Source: Moniliella sp. 'wahieum'
Taxonomy: Eukaryota > Basidiomycota > Moniliellomycetes > Moniliellales > Moniliellaceae
Reading direction: 5' to 3'
NCBI GenBank assembly: GCA_003971905.1
Contig: RSEE01000006.1
Coordinates: 806,001-870,000, forward strand
DNA length: 64,000 bases
The notes below the pieces were generated by a model. That model worked only from the letters and a program-made list of their open reading frames with translations. It was not told the origin of the DNA and ran no database searches. How positions within the stretch are numbered: the stretch's first letter is position 1; the number at the start of each line of letters is the position of its first letter. Of the stretch, positions 13,600 to 23,302 are shown in pieces. The position numbers and the translations under genes are program-made.

Positions 13600-15929
13600 A
13601 TGGCCCAGACCTACCAAGTCACCCAGCCTTTGCCCCCGCCAGGCCCGGCTGCCCCCTTGTGCCCACGGCTATCCCTCCCGGAACCAGGCCACACGCAAGC
13701 ACAGGCAACACTGCTCCTGACAACGTCCCTTCCTCTTTTCCCCTTCCCCTTCCCCAACCCCAACCTCAGCCTCAGCACCAACCCTCGTCTTCCGTCGCCC
13801 CGCCCTACAAGGCTGCCCGTCGTGGACGCCCCCCCAAGGCGACTTCTACTGCCCGTGGCACCAAGCGCAAAGCATCTTCTTCGGATAAGGAAGTGCGCAC
13901 CCGACAGACTCCCAGATCAGGTGGGAATGCACCAGGGATGTACTCACCTCTCGGCTCCGTGAGCATCACCGACGTCTTGAGTGCGCTCGCTGTGCCGCAG
14001 CTCTAACAGCGTCCATGCTGACAGCTCCCACTCGATCTCAAACCTGTCGGAGCCAGGCGCTTCACCGGAAGACAGTACGCTACGGAATAAGCCCGGACGG
14101 AAACCCCTCAACGATGTCCCCGCAACCAAACGCACCGCACAGAACCGAGCGTCGCAACGCGCCTTCCGCGAACGTCGTCAGGCTCACCTCGCAGACTTGG
14201 AAGGCAAGGTGAAGCGGTATGAAGCCGAACGGACCTCCATCGCATCTCAACTTGCTCTCTTGGCGCAGCGCGTACGGGAAGAAACCCCACGGATCCAGGC
14301 CCTGGAAGTGGCGCTTCAAGCGGGGACAATGAATTACCCAGTGGAGAGCTAGGTGCACAGATTTAACTCGAGCGCTTGATGCGTTGCAGGCTGTGGTCCG
14401 ACCCTCTCCGTCTCAACAACGTGGTGATCTTGTTCCTCAGCTCGACTCCATCCGTGCAACTCCTACTATCAGGGCTCGGAACGCTATGAACAGCAATGGA
14501 AACGAGGAGAACCTACCCAAGCCTTCTTCCACGAGGAGGGGCATGGCTCAAATTCCCCCCCGGTTGCCTCCTCTTTAGCCCCCCTTCCTCTCCTGCGTAA
14601 TGCAACCGCGACGCGCAGATGGAGATGGGAGCAATCAACATGCCTTCAACCCTGGACGGTATGGAGTAGGCAGCACCTCCCCCCTGGGAGATAGCTTCGT
14701 CTGCTCCCACACCGACGCTTCACTGCCAGAGAAACAGAAAAGGCATCCCCAAGCACTCGGCCTGAGGCAACGGATTCCAGGTACAAATGTGGCTTTTGTG
14801 CCGACGACAAAGACTTTTGCCTCTGCCCGGCTGATGTGCCTATGACCGATGCGCAAATAACCGAAGTGGAATTCCCTCCTGCATCTCCACAGTTACCTGC
14901 GCTGCATGAACCTCTCGACAATGAAGAGGATAGTGGTTGCGGCGTCTGTTCCAAGGGTGGTGACTGCGCTTGTCGCGGTGATGGGATCATTGACTTTGAT
15001 GCGGGGAACAACTCCTCTGATGGCTCCCCTACTACTAAAGCCCAGGAACTGTCCCCTTTATCCAGTATATCTGTGCTCGCTCCTGGAGCTTCCGTTCCCC
15101 TCCGCCGTTTGACGTCTCACAAAGGCAAGGAGAAGAAAACACTGTGGGATGTGAATCCAAGCCCCCTAACCGCACCTGTACCCTCCCGCCGTTCTTCATT
15201 TGCTCCACCCAGCTTGTCCTCTTCTGCACCCCTCCACCGTCTTTCTTCTAACCCTCGCGGAACAAAACTTTGGTCCACTACACCGAGTGCTCTGGTGACC
15301 CCAGCACGTGTGCGGCGTGTGGCACTGATCCTCAACTTGCAGCCTTTTGTGAAGCAGTGAATGAAGACGAGGCACCCGCATCTTCCACATCAGCGGAGGC
15401 AGACGGACCTCCGCCGCCAGTCGACTTTGCCCCTGCGGCATCGTCCGCGTCAGAGCAAGCAGAAATGCCAGTGACCGAGGCTTGGCGTCAACTTCGCTCT
15501 CACCCGCATTTCCAACAGTTTACCCACGATTCCGCCCATGGCGGACTCCACCTTCTGGCCGATGTCGTGGCGGGTCGACATAATAGTTATGCCTCACCTG
15601 CACCCCTCGCAACGGAACTGGGGCCTGAGCCTGACTCTGCTCCTGGACATCGTCGCTCTGCTTCCACTTCTGCCACAAGCACGGCCCCCACTAACCCCGT
15701 TGATTCTGCCCGTACTGCTTCTGGTCTAATCGCTCTGGCCACACTCACCCGCGCTTCCGCCGACGCAGGCGTTCCCTCTCGATCTCACTCACCTCATCTA
15801 CCCACACAACAGGACCAACACGCCCCCAAGCGACGCCGGCTCTACGTGGATAACGATGGCATCCGCAACGCGTTGGCACTCTTGGACCGGGGCGCCCTAG
15901 TGGACGTACGACCGGGGCGGAGGGAGTAA
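13600..15929 (+). CDS. HAPX: HapX-like bZIP iron-regulatory transcription factor
   Basis: Predicted nuclear factor that represses iron-consuming genes and promotes iron uptake in fungi. ATG at 13600 starts MAQTYQVTQPLPPPGPAA. A basic AT-hook-like stretch ARRGRPPK is followed by KPGRKPLNDVPATKRTAQ and the bZIP signature QNRASQRAFRERRQ with a leucine-rich coil (LADLEGKVKRYEAER). Three Cys-rich modules typical of HapX follow: KCGFCADDKDFCLC, CGVCSKGGDCACR and ECSGDPSTCAACGTDP. The C-terminus is NALALLDRGALVDVRPGRRE, stop 15929. The Hap4-like CBC-binding motif expected just before KPGRK is not visible in any frame. Frame changes near 13660, 14000, 14330, 14780 and 15260. A Yap-type factor is less likely because of the three modules. 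Confidence 0.8.
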
Positions 15930-16070
15930 CGCGAGTTTGGGCGACCTCTTCAGCTTCCCACTTGTCCCTCTTCTTTTCTTCGGAATCGACTTGCTACATA
16001 GGATTCCCAGTGTGTGGTGGTGAGGATGATGTGGATGTCCATCATATACATCATAGGTACATGCACCTAC

Positions 16071-16559
16071 TTAATCTTCCGGCACCTCGTATTCGTTCTT
16101 GATCGCTTGCACGGTTGTTGCCCGTAGATGAGCAATCTGTAAAACGAGCGAAGTAACCACTGGTCAGAAGAGGCCGCTGGGTGGCGCACCCCAAACAAAA
16201 TGAGAGCCAGACCCCACCACCTACCCGGTTCAGCAAGTCGAGCGCCACATCGCGCACTTCGTTGTACTCATGCAACGCGGCAATGTGTGCCCGGACGAGC
16301 TCGTCAGCATCCTGGTCGCTATGCCATTCAACCCGAATCAGTCAGTGCTCCTTCTTTCGCTTACGCCGTCGGTAAGAGAAAGACGGTGCTCACCCCAACT
16401 GCGCCTCCAATTGCGCTACCTCTTCTGCCAGCTGCGCCAGCTCGCTGGGGTCCGACGAGCTACCGGACGGGGCAGGGTTGCGGGACGCAAGGCGGCTGCC
16501 GTCGGTGGTGGTGAGGGGGTGAAGCTGGGGACTTTGTTGGGACGCACGGGAGGGGACAT
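16071..16559 (-). CDS. SWI5: DNA repair protein Swi5/Sae3
   Basis: Small coiled-coil partner of Sfr1/Mei5 that stimulates Rad51/Dmc1 strand exchange. ATG at 16559 opens MSPPVRPNKVPSF; after one frame change, SELAQLAEEVAQLEAQLG forms the coiled coil. Intron 16319-16393 (GTGAGC...CATAG) leads to DADELVRAHIAALHEYNEVR and DVALDLLNR, the Swi5 core (family consensus HIKLLHEYNEIKD). Intron 16137-16224 (GTAGGT...TTACAG) leads to IAHLRATTVQAIKNEYEVPE with stop TAA at 16073-16071. The length of about 110-115 residues is typical. The gene converges on HapX with ~140 nt between stops. Confidence 0.85.
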
Positions 16560-17244
16560 GGCGGCAAGAGAACAAGTGGTGGGCAGAGAAAGAAGGCAGA
16601 GTGGGTACACCCCCACTGGACTGAATGCGTTCCGACTATATATACCACTGCTGCTGAAAGGGGGATGGAAAGCAGATTGGTAAAAGTGGCACTAGCATTC
16701 AGCACACATTGCAGGCAACATGTATAGAGGACTATACCATTCTGAATTCATATAGCATGTACACTAGTTGAAGCGAGAGACAAGCAAACACCCTGCGCCT
16801 GTCCCCTCGCTCCTCCCCGGCGTATGCTGCTTGTTGTTGCCCGTGCCAACCACCTGAAACCAGTGGAGTCGCCCGCAGGCCAGGACCATCTGGCTTCGCC
16901 ATTCGCACGCTGAATGTCGCGCGTGTGGATACTAATGAGCATATATATGTGTGTGGTAAACTTGGGGGCGATGAACTATTCCCACTCAATGAGACTCTTC
17001 AGCAAGTTCCTTCCAGTGCTCAGACCTTTATTTTTGTTGCGACACCAAGGTGTCGTCCGTCGCTGTTGCTGATCTGTTCCAAACGCTCCAAACCCCATCA
17101 ATCGGTAGTCCATACATCCTGCTTTCCTCACCACTTCTCCTCTTCTTCCTCCCCAGTCGGCGGCTCATTGAGAACATGGGTGTCCGGAAGGGAGCTCAGA
17201 GGTTCTGCAAATGCAAAAGCATACAGCGTTCCTGCGAAGGCCAC

Positions 17245-17255
17245 GTGACGCGTGA
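17245..17255. promoter_or_regulatory. GTGACGCGTGA motif (MluI-box core ACGCGT)
   Basis: Exact 11-mer shared with 39179-39189 and 46489-46499, all intergenic. The core ACGCGT matches the MCB box bound by MBF in yeasts. Here it directly follows CACGTG. Binding is inference. Confidence 0.45.
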
Positions 17256-17529
17256 CATACAGACAGGACATTCAATATGCATTGCTTACCCCGCTCAGTT
17301 ATTGCCGAAACAGAGCGCATCATGCATCATGGATACACAGAGCCAGCGGCCAGTGACGTCACGTCGATTGACACAGCCCCCATCCGACGGGCACTGTTTT
17401 CCATGCGGCGCTGTTGAGACTCAGCTCCAGATGCGAGAATCCCAGCCAACGCCCAGGGTCAGCCAAATGTTCAGCCGGAGCGCGCGCAACCTCCCTCGAC
17501 AAGCTCTCGACGTTTCCATCAACGCTTCT

Positions 17530-17760
17530 GAGCTGAGCCGCTCAATCTGAGCAGCCCCCAGACCATCTCATCCGTGTCATCATAGAAGTTGGGGAGACCG
17601 ACTGAGGGGGGCCACATAGAGCGATACGATGATACGATGGGGCGGGGACTGTGGAAGAGACGAGGCAGTGGCCACTATACACAGCTGAGCCTGAGCGGCC
17701 TGAGCGCTCAGGCTGAGCATTCACAGTGGACGTTACTTATCGGCTGAGCGGCTGAGCCTC
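17530..17760. repeat. Interspersed GCTGAGC repeats
   Basis: At least eight CTGAGC or GCTCAG heptamer-like copies in both orientations, including GCTGAGCGGCTGAGCC near the right edge. They are spaced irregularly, so this is a dispersed word rather than a clean tandem array. Confidence 0.6.
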
Positions 17761-18038
17761 CGTTGTGCCAGAAGCTGGGAGTGACTACAGTGACTTGCCT
17801 CGTCACCGACGCAATCACGCCTGTGGCCGCGCTTATAGCACACCTACGATTGGGCCTTCGAACTATACGAAGCCAAATACCCATCTCGTTTTTCCTTTTC
17901 TTTCCACCACCATCTCTTGACGCTTGGAACGTGAATCTTTTGAAGCGTGAAGCGCGGGCAGTGGGACGACAAACTGCTGCTTCATCCCCTCAGCGCACTC
18001 CACACCTCCTTGGCTTCGTCGCCATTATATCGACACAC

Positions 18039-19961
18039 ATGCCAGGAGGCCTTCTCCGCGGTCTGGCCGACCGGCTTCATCCACATCGGGACACGTCATC
18101 GACCGGCCCCGACTCAGCCTCGACTACCCCCCACCCAGACTTCGATTCTGGTCCAGCCGCAAGCGTCATCTCTACTGCTTCTGTGCCTGCTCCTACACCC
18201 GCTACAACCCATTTGAACAAGGCAAGTGTAAGTTGTTCGGGTACAGACACTCTCGCGTCCACCCCCCACCCTCAGCCTCACTCTCATACCCAACCCCACT
18301 CTCACACCCATGCCCATGTGAATTCAACCTCGAGCCCCTCCCACCTGTCATCGTCCATGGTTCCCAGTTCCAAAGCAGGCCGGCGAAGTGGCTCCTTTGG
18401 TTCAATTCAACACCCCCCTCTCCCGACAACCGACGAGACGTGTCTCTCTCTGCGCTCGTTGGCCATGTGGGGGACCACTTATCGCGAACGTTCGGCAACG
18501 GGAGCAATGACAGCCACAAGGACTCGGCGCGCAAACGACATGCCCGCCCCCGCCCTAGTACCGCCCCAGCTACTAGCTCCGCTTCGGCGGGAGGGCACGA
18601 GCAAGAAATCACCCCCTCTCTTCGGGCACCCGTCCTTCATCCTCTGGGGCAAGTGAACATCCCGCGGATACCCACACGAGGTCGATAGCCAAGCCTGCTC
18701 CCTCCGTCGCCCCACACGGCAGTGATGCTAGTGCCGAAGCGCCGGATGCGTGCCCCCCCCACCCCTCGGCTCAGGGGGGTCAGTCTACGCTCCGCGCATG
18801 GCCCGAGGAGGACGAACCATTGCATGCAGCAACCGCTGCATTATCAAAGGAAGCTAAACCTAGTGTTCCCACGACCACCGCTGCACATAATGACGCTGTT
18901 GTCATTCCTACTCCTCTTTCTCCTGCTCCTGCCCTTGGCAAGGAGTCCGCTCTTGATGCTGCAATGGGTAAGCCTGATACCCCCCTCTTCCTGTCCCAGC
19001 ACAATCGGGGACGCAAATAGGTATCTTCTCCTCTCGACGAACAAGTTCCTGGTGCGCACCCTCCTGCTCCATCCCAGGAGCCAACCTCGGCGGCGCAACC
19101 CCCCGACCCAGCCAACGGCAACAACGCTGTGGCTACCTTCCGCTCAGGCAGCCTAAAGGAGTACGACCTGTTTACGCTCGGCCCCAACGAGTGGCTCTCG
19201 GACAATGTGCTAGCATTTTGGTTTGAGCTAATCGAGGCCCAGATCCAAGACCAAGGCACCGGCTGGGCTCTCTCTGGCCCCCCAGTGTAGTAGAGCTCAT
19301 GTCGGCATTACCCGAAGGTACGTGGCCTTGCTTACCGTGACTCGAGCGCTAGCCGACAGTCTTTGCTGACGTTTTGTGGGGCTCGCATCCTGGTTTGGCT
19401 GGGACAGACACGCCGTCAGATCAAGCTCGTGTTCTTTTCCCGCCCGTCAAACCCGTTGTTCTGCTCCCTGTCAACGATGGTTATTCCTCCGAACGCGAGC
19501 GCACACCCGAGGACGAGGGGGGCTCGCACTGGTCGCTGATTGTCATCACGGGCGCGGATACGGGAAAGAAAGCCAAAGCACGGCACTATGATTCCATGCA
19601 GCCCACCAACCGGGGCAGTGCGGCGCGGTGTGGAAGAGGTGGTGCGCGTGCTTTGTCCGGATGAGAAGGATGCGCCAAAGGCGTTGGAAGAAGCGGACGA
19701 GCTGGAGCCGCAGGAAAACGACTTCGACTGCGGGCTGTATGTGCTGGCATTGGCGGGCCTGTTGTTGCTCGATCGCTCGCCCATCCCGGTCGCGGCCAAG
19801 ATGGCGGCGAGCAGGTGCGTGCGGGCGAAGTGGAAAACTACCGAACAAGCATCACCAACTGGCTTGCCAAGTGGCAGCACTTTTTCCGAGGAGCAGGCGC
19901 AATGGAAGATGTGGAGGATGTGGTGCAACATGTGGGGCCAATGCCGCTGCTGCACATATGA
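18039..19961 (+). CDS. Ulp1-type cysteine protease, NEDD8-specific (SENP8/Den1/Nep2-like)
   Basis: C48 peptidase predicted to process NEDD8/Rub1 or deneddylate substrates. ATG at 18039 begins MPGGLLRGLADRLHPHRD, then a ~350-residue Ser/Pro/His-rich region. The catalytic domain begins GSLKEYDLFTLGPNEWLSDN and VLAFWFELIEAQ. A 42-nt intron (19318-19359, GTACGT...GACAG) leads to VFADVLWGSHPG and VVLLPVND. Then come GGSHWSLIVI (catalytic His), HYDSMQPTN (Asp) and PQENDFDCGLYVLAL (Gln and Cys). C-terminal VENYRTSITNWLAKWQHFF ends at 19961. This order and spacing fit SENP8 better than SUMO-specific Ulp1. Frame changes near 18700, 19285, 19620 and 19810. The long disordered N-terminus is unusual for SENP8, which is normally ~210 residues. 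Confidence 0.8.
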
Positions 19962-20471
19962 AAAGCACCCCCCCCTTGCCCTGCCCTGCGCCTCGTCCCC
20001 TCTTCGTGATGGCACTTCCCCCCTCATTCTGCTCTTGCCCCCCTTTGGCCTGCACCGAACCCAACACATACTCTCTTTAGGACCCGAGCGACTGGTTGCC
20101 TCTTCGTCGATGATGGATGGAATTGACGGTTTGTATGGTCGTCCTGAGCGTGTCGGAGCTTGCTGCCATCTGCCGGGTCATTAAGGTCATTAAGTAGTTC
20201 CAGGGTATCATATGTCAGCGCCATGTCAGCGGGCGTTTATTCTGTGGGGGTCTCGTTGAACGTTCAATATTCGATGAACAGGAGCAGGCAGACCTACCGC
20301 AGACAGCTTTTGAAACGTTCAGACCTTCAGGTCGCCCAGCCGCCACCTGCGATCGCGACAGCGCTCGAAAAGCTGGGATTGGCCGGCCATCGCATCGGAC
20401 GCCCCCGCGGCCCCCATTCGCTTGGCTACCCTCCCCCGAACCACCTGCCGGGAGAGAGTGGACGTTGGACG
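19962..20471. promoter_or_regulatory. Intergenic with TFB2 promoter; palindrome at 20256-20267
   Basis: 510 nt between two plus-strand genes. It contains a perfect TTGAACGTTCAA at 20256-20267, 205 nt before the TFB2 start. The same word is upstream of the SUN-domain gene. No gene seen. Confidence 0.5.
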
Positions 20472-22055
20472 ATGGCTGTGCAAGCGCCTGTGCGTGTTGC
20501 CGGGATCGGAGCCGAGAGCATCAGCGATTTTCTCGACCGGCAATCGCATGCTGTGCTCAACGACTATACGACGTCCCGCGTCGTGCCTGGCCATCTTCCG
20601 GCTCTTGCCCACGCTGGCGCGGCAGCTGGTCATGCAGCTGCTCTTCACGAGCGGTCGGGCATCGGAAGAACGTGGCGTGCACGTCTGACGGAAGAAGGCG
20701 CGCAACGGGAGCCGCAGGCACGCAAGCGCCTTGAGGCGCTTCACTTGCTCCGCTCCCAGCGCGGCGAGATGCTGCTGAACCAGCCTTCCAGCAGGGACTG
20801 AAGCAGGCATTGGTGGGTGGTGGCTCCCATCGCTCGTTTGGTGTGCTGGCGCCTACGCCGGCGCGGCATCCCGCCGACGTTGCGTTCCTGGACCAGTATG
20901 CGCAAAGCCGATGGGAGGACATTCTGCACTTTCTCGTCGGCAGTCAGGAACACACCCGGCCGCGACAAGATGTACTGGTGCTTCTGGAGATGAGTGGTTT
21001 GATGGCCAAGTCGGATGGGAGCCGGGGCGGACTGCACATTACCGCCCGAGGGTTTCAGTTTTTGCTGGAGGATGTGCACACCCAACTGTGGATGTGCTGT
21101 TGCAGTACCTCAGTTTGGCCGATGGACGAAGGATGGACGTGGTGGACGTCATGTCATTTCTCTCCTGCTGGGATCTCTTGAATTGGGTGCCGACTATGCA
21201 ACGGGCGACCTGAGTCCCACCCAAAAAGTGATGCTGAGCGATTTTGCGGACTACGGACTGGTGTATCAACATCCGGACGAACGCGATCGCTTCTGGCCTA
21301 CCCGCCTCGCCACCTCCTCACCTCGCACAATGCCAACCCCATTTCGGCGATTCATGGCCAAGAGCGGGAGGAGCGAGGATACATTATCTCGAAACCAATT
21401 ATCGTCTTTATGCCTATACAAGTACGCTTCCCCCCTCTTATTCCCCGCTGTTCTCATTTCGCCTCCTTCCCCCCGGCTGATTGACTGACTTGGTGTGATG
21501 TCAGGTAACCCATTGCGCATTGCGGTGCTCACTGTTCATCTCTCTCAAATCGCGCTTTCCCAACCTGGTCATGGGTGCGATCACGAGGGACAGTGTTAAA
21601 AGTGCCTTGCGTAACGGCATCACCGCTGAGCAGATCATTGCCTACCTATCGCATCATGCCCATCCGCAGATGTGGACTCACGATCCGCTTGCCGGTCACG
21701 GTGACGGATCAGATCCGGTTATGGGAGCGGGAAAAGAACCGAATCGGCAGAGGAAGGTCGGTTGTACGACGATTTTGCCAGCTTTGCCGATTATGAGTTG
21801 GTACGTGACCATGCGGAGCAGCAAGGCGTCCTGGTCTACCATAACGACGAACAGCGCCTCCTCTTTGTCACGGCCGCGGGCCACGAGGTGATGCGGGACT
21901 ATATCTCCGACGGAGCGTATACACATAATGAAAAAGGATTTCGCCCGGGCGCCATGCATGCCCAGGCAGAACAACTGTGTCTTCGACGATTGTCGCGGGC
22001 GCTCCCTCAGTCCATAGCGGAGCATGGGAACGTACCTCTCTCAGTGGAGGGTTAG
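20472..22055 (+). CDS. TFB2: TFIIH core subunit Tfb2 (p52/GTF2H4)
   Basis: Regulates the Ssl2/XPB ATPase in TFIIH for transcription and nucleotide excision repair. ATG at 20472 gives [20 protein letters not shown], then the helix [20 protein letters not shown] in the next frame. The conserved blocks follow in order: [89 protein letters not shown]. An 83-nt intron (21422-21504, GTACGC...GTCAG) leads to [56 protein letters not shown] and the C-terminal Tfb5-binding domain ([34 protein letters not shown]). Stop at 22055. Frame changes near 20565, 20700, 20800, 21090, 21175, 21380 and 21750. Confidence 0.92.
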
Positions 22056-23302
22056 TGGGGATGTCAGAATTCTTACCTAGACCTGGATTCTGTCCCATTG
22101 AGTTGCAAGGGCTCAGGGAGGGAAGTTGCTAGTTTTTCTTAAGGAGATGTATATATAGGGAACGCGGGGAATGCCATTCCAGCGGGCCTTTGGCGCCAGG
22201 CATGGGGGACGTCGATGTGAGTGCCAGAGAACATTCTTGCAGGGAGGCAATGCGTCCCCCTGCACCGCCCTTTGTGGACTTGACGATAACAACATCGGCT
22301 TAATACTGCATGTCGCAAACTCAACATGTCCAGAGCGAGTGGGCCACATGGCGCTTCCCTTCCAAGGCAGGTTGCCCTCCGATCCAGCGATGGCGCTCGT
22401 TCTTATCAGCGGACCAAAGTTGCGGTGGTTTGGGATAAAGCTACGGACCAAATCAAAATGTTGCGCGCATTTTGAGCACGCTCTTCGGACGCTGGACGTG
22501 GGGTTGAACCGGTACTAAGACCATATTTTCCAGCCCGTGTGAAGCTTGAAGATGCTCGTAAATGCGGAGCGCAATGCGTTTGGGGGGAGTGTATGCAGTG
22601 ACCCTAGTGACCCCATACTAACAAGGGCAATAGTCTTCTGCAAAGCTAGTAAGTAGCGCAGACGAACTAATACCGACATGGAACGGGTACTCTTCCGTGC
22701 TAGGCGGGGGCACAGTCGAAGAGACCATCCGCAATCTGAAGAAGGCGCGCGATTCGCTCGAGACGCGGCTGGGTCCTGGCTGCGCGCAGGAGTGGGGACG
22801 CTGGACGCAGCAGCGAGCAGCCGAGGCAGGCAGGAGTGGGGACAGGCGGTGCGAAATAGGTTGGGGTTAATCGATCGTTAATCGCGCCGCGTTGGGTCGC
22901 ACAGTCGCCCCCACCTGGCCGACGCGGCCGGAAGAGAGCAGCGGGAAAAAAGGGGAGGCAGGCACGAGCTGCGGCACGGGGGCAGTGCACGCACTCTGCG
23001 CCTCCCGCCAGCCCAGACAGGCAACCAATCGACCGCGTCTGCGTCGACACGCCGCACGCCGCCTCCTCTGCCTCCTCTGCCTCCCTGTCCGGCTGCGGCG
23101 CCTCCTCTCCCACCGCCTCCACCACCCCTCGTCTCCATGGCCGGCCGGCGCCGCCCAGATGCGCCCCGCCAGCAGCACCCGGTATCCCCGCGGCCGCCGC
23201 CATCGCCAACCGCGTGCCACAGCCACAACCACTACCACTACCACTGCCCCAGGTGCTAGTGCTGCTGCTGCTGATCCTGGCACTGTAGTCCTGCCTCCAC
23301 TC
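22056..23302. other. Intergenic upstream of PDK1-like kinase
   Basis: No supported gene. It becomes strongly GC-rich after 22690, with (CCTCCTCTGC) and (ACCACTACC) simple tracts near 23050-23240, typical of a promoter or untranslated leader. A plus frame runs into the kinase N-terminus from 22892, but I prefer the ATG at 23303. Confidence 0.4.

Larger units (their letters stand above)
16560..18038. other. Intergenic, Swi5 / SENP8-like divergent region
   Basis: About 1.5 kb between divergent starts with no recognised gene. One plus frame at 17050-17550 stays open but shows no motif and weak coding character. The region carries the GTGACGCGTGA motif at 17245-17255, overlapping a CACGTG E-box, and a GCTGAGC-rich tract at 17530-17760. 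Confidence 0.5.
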
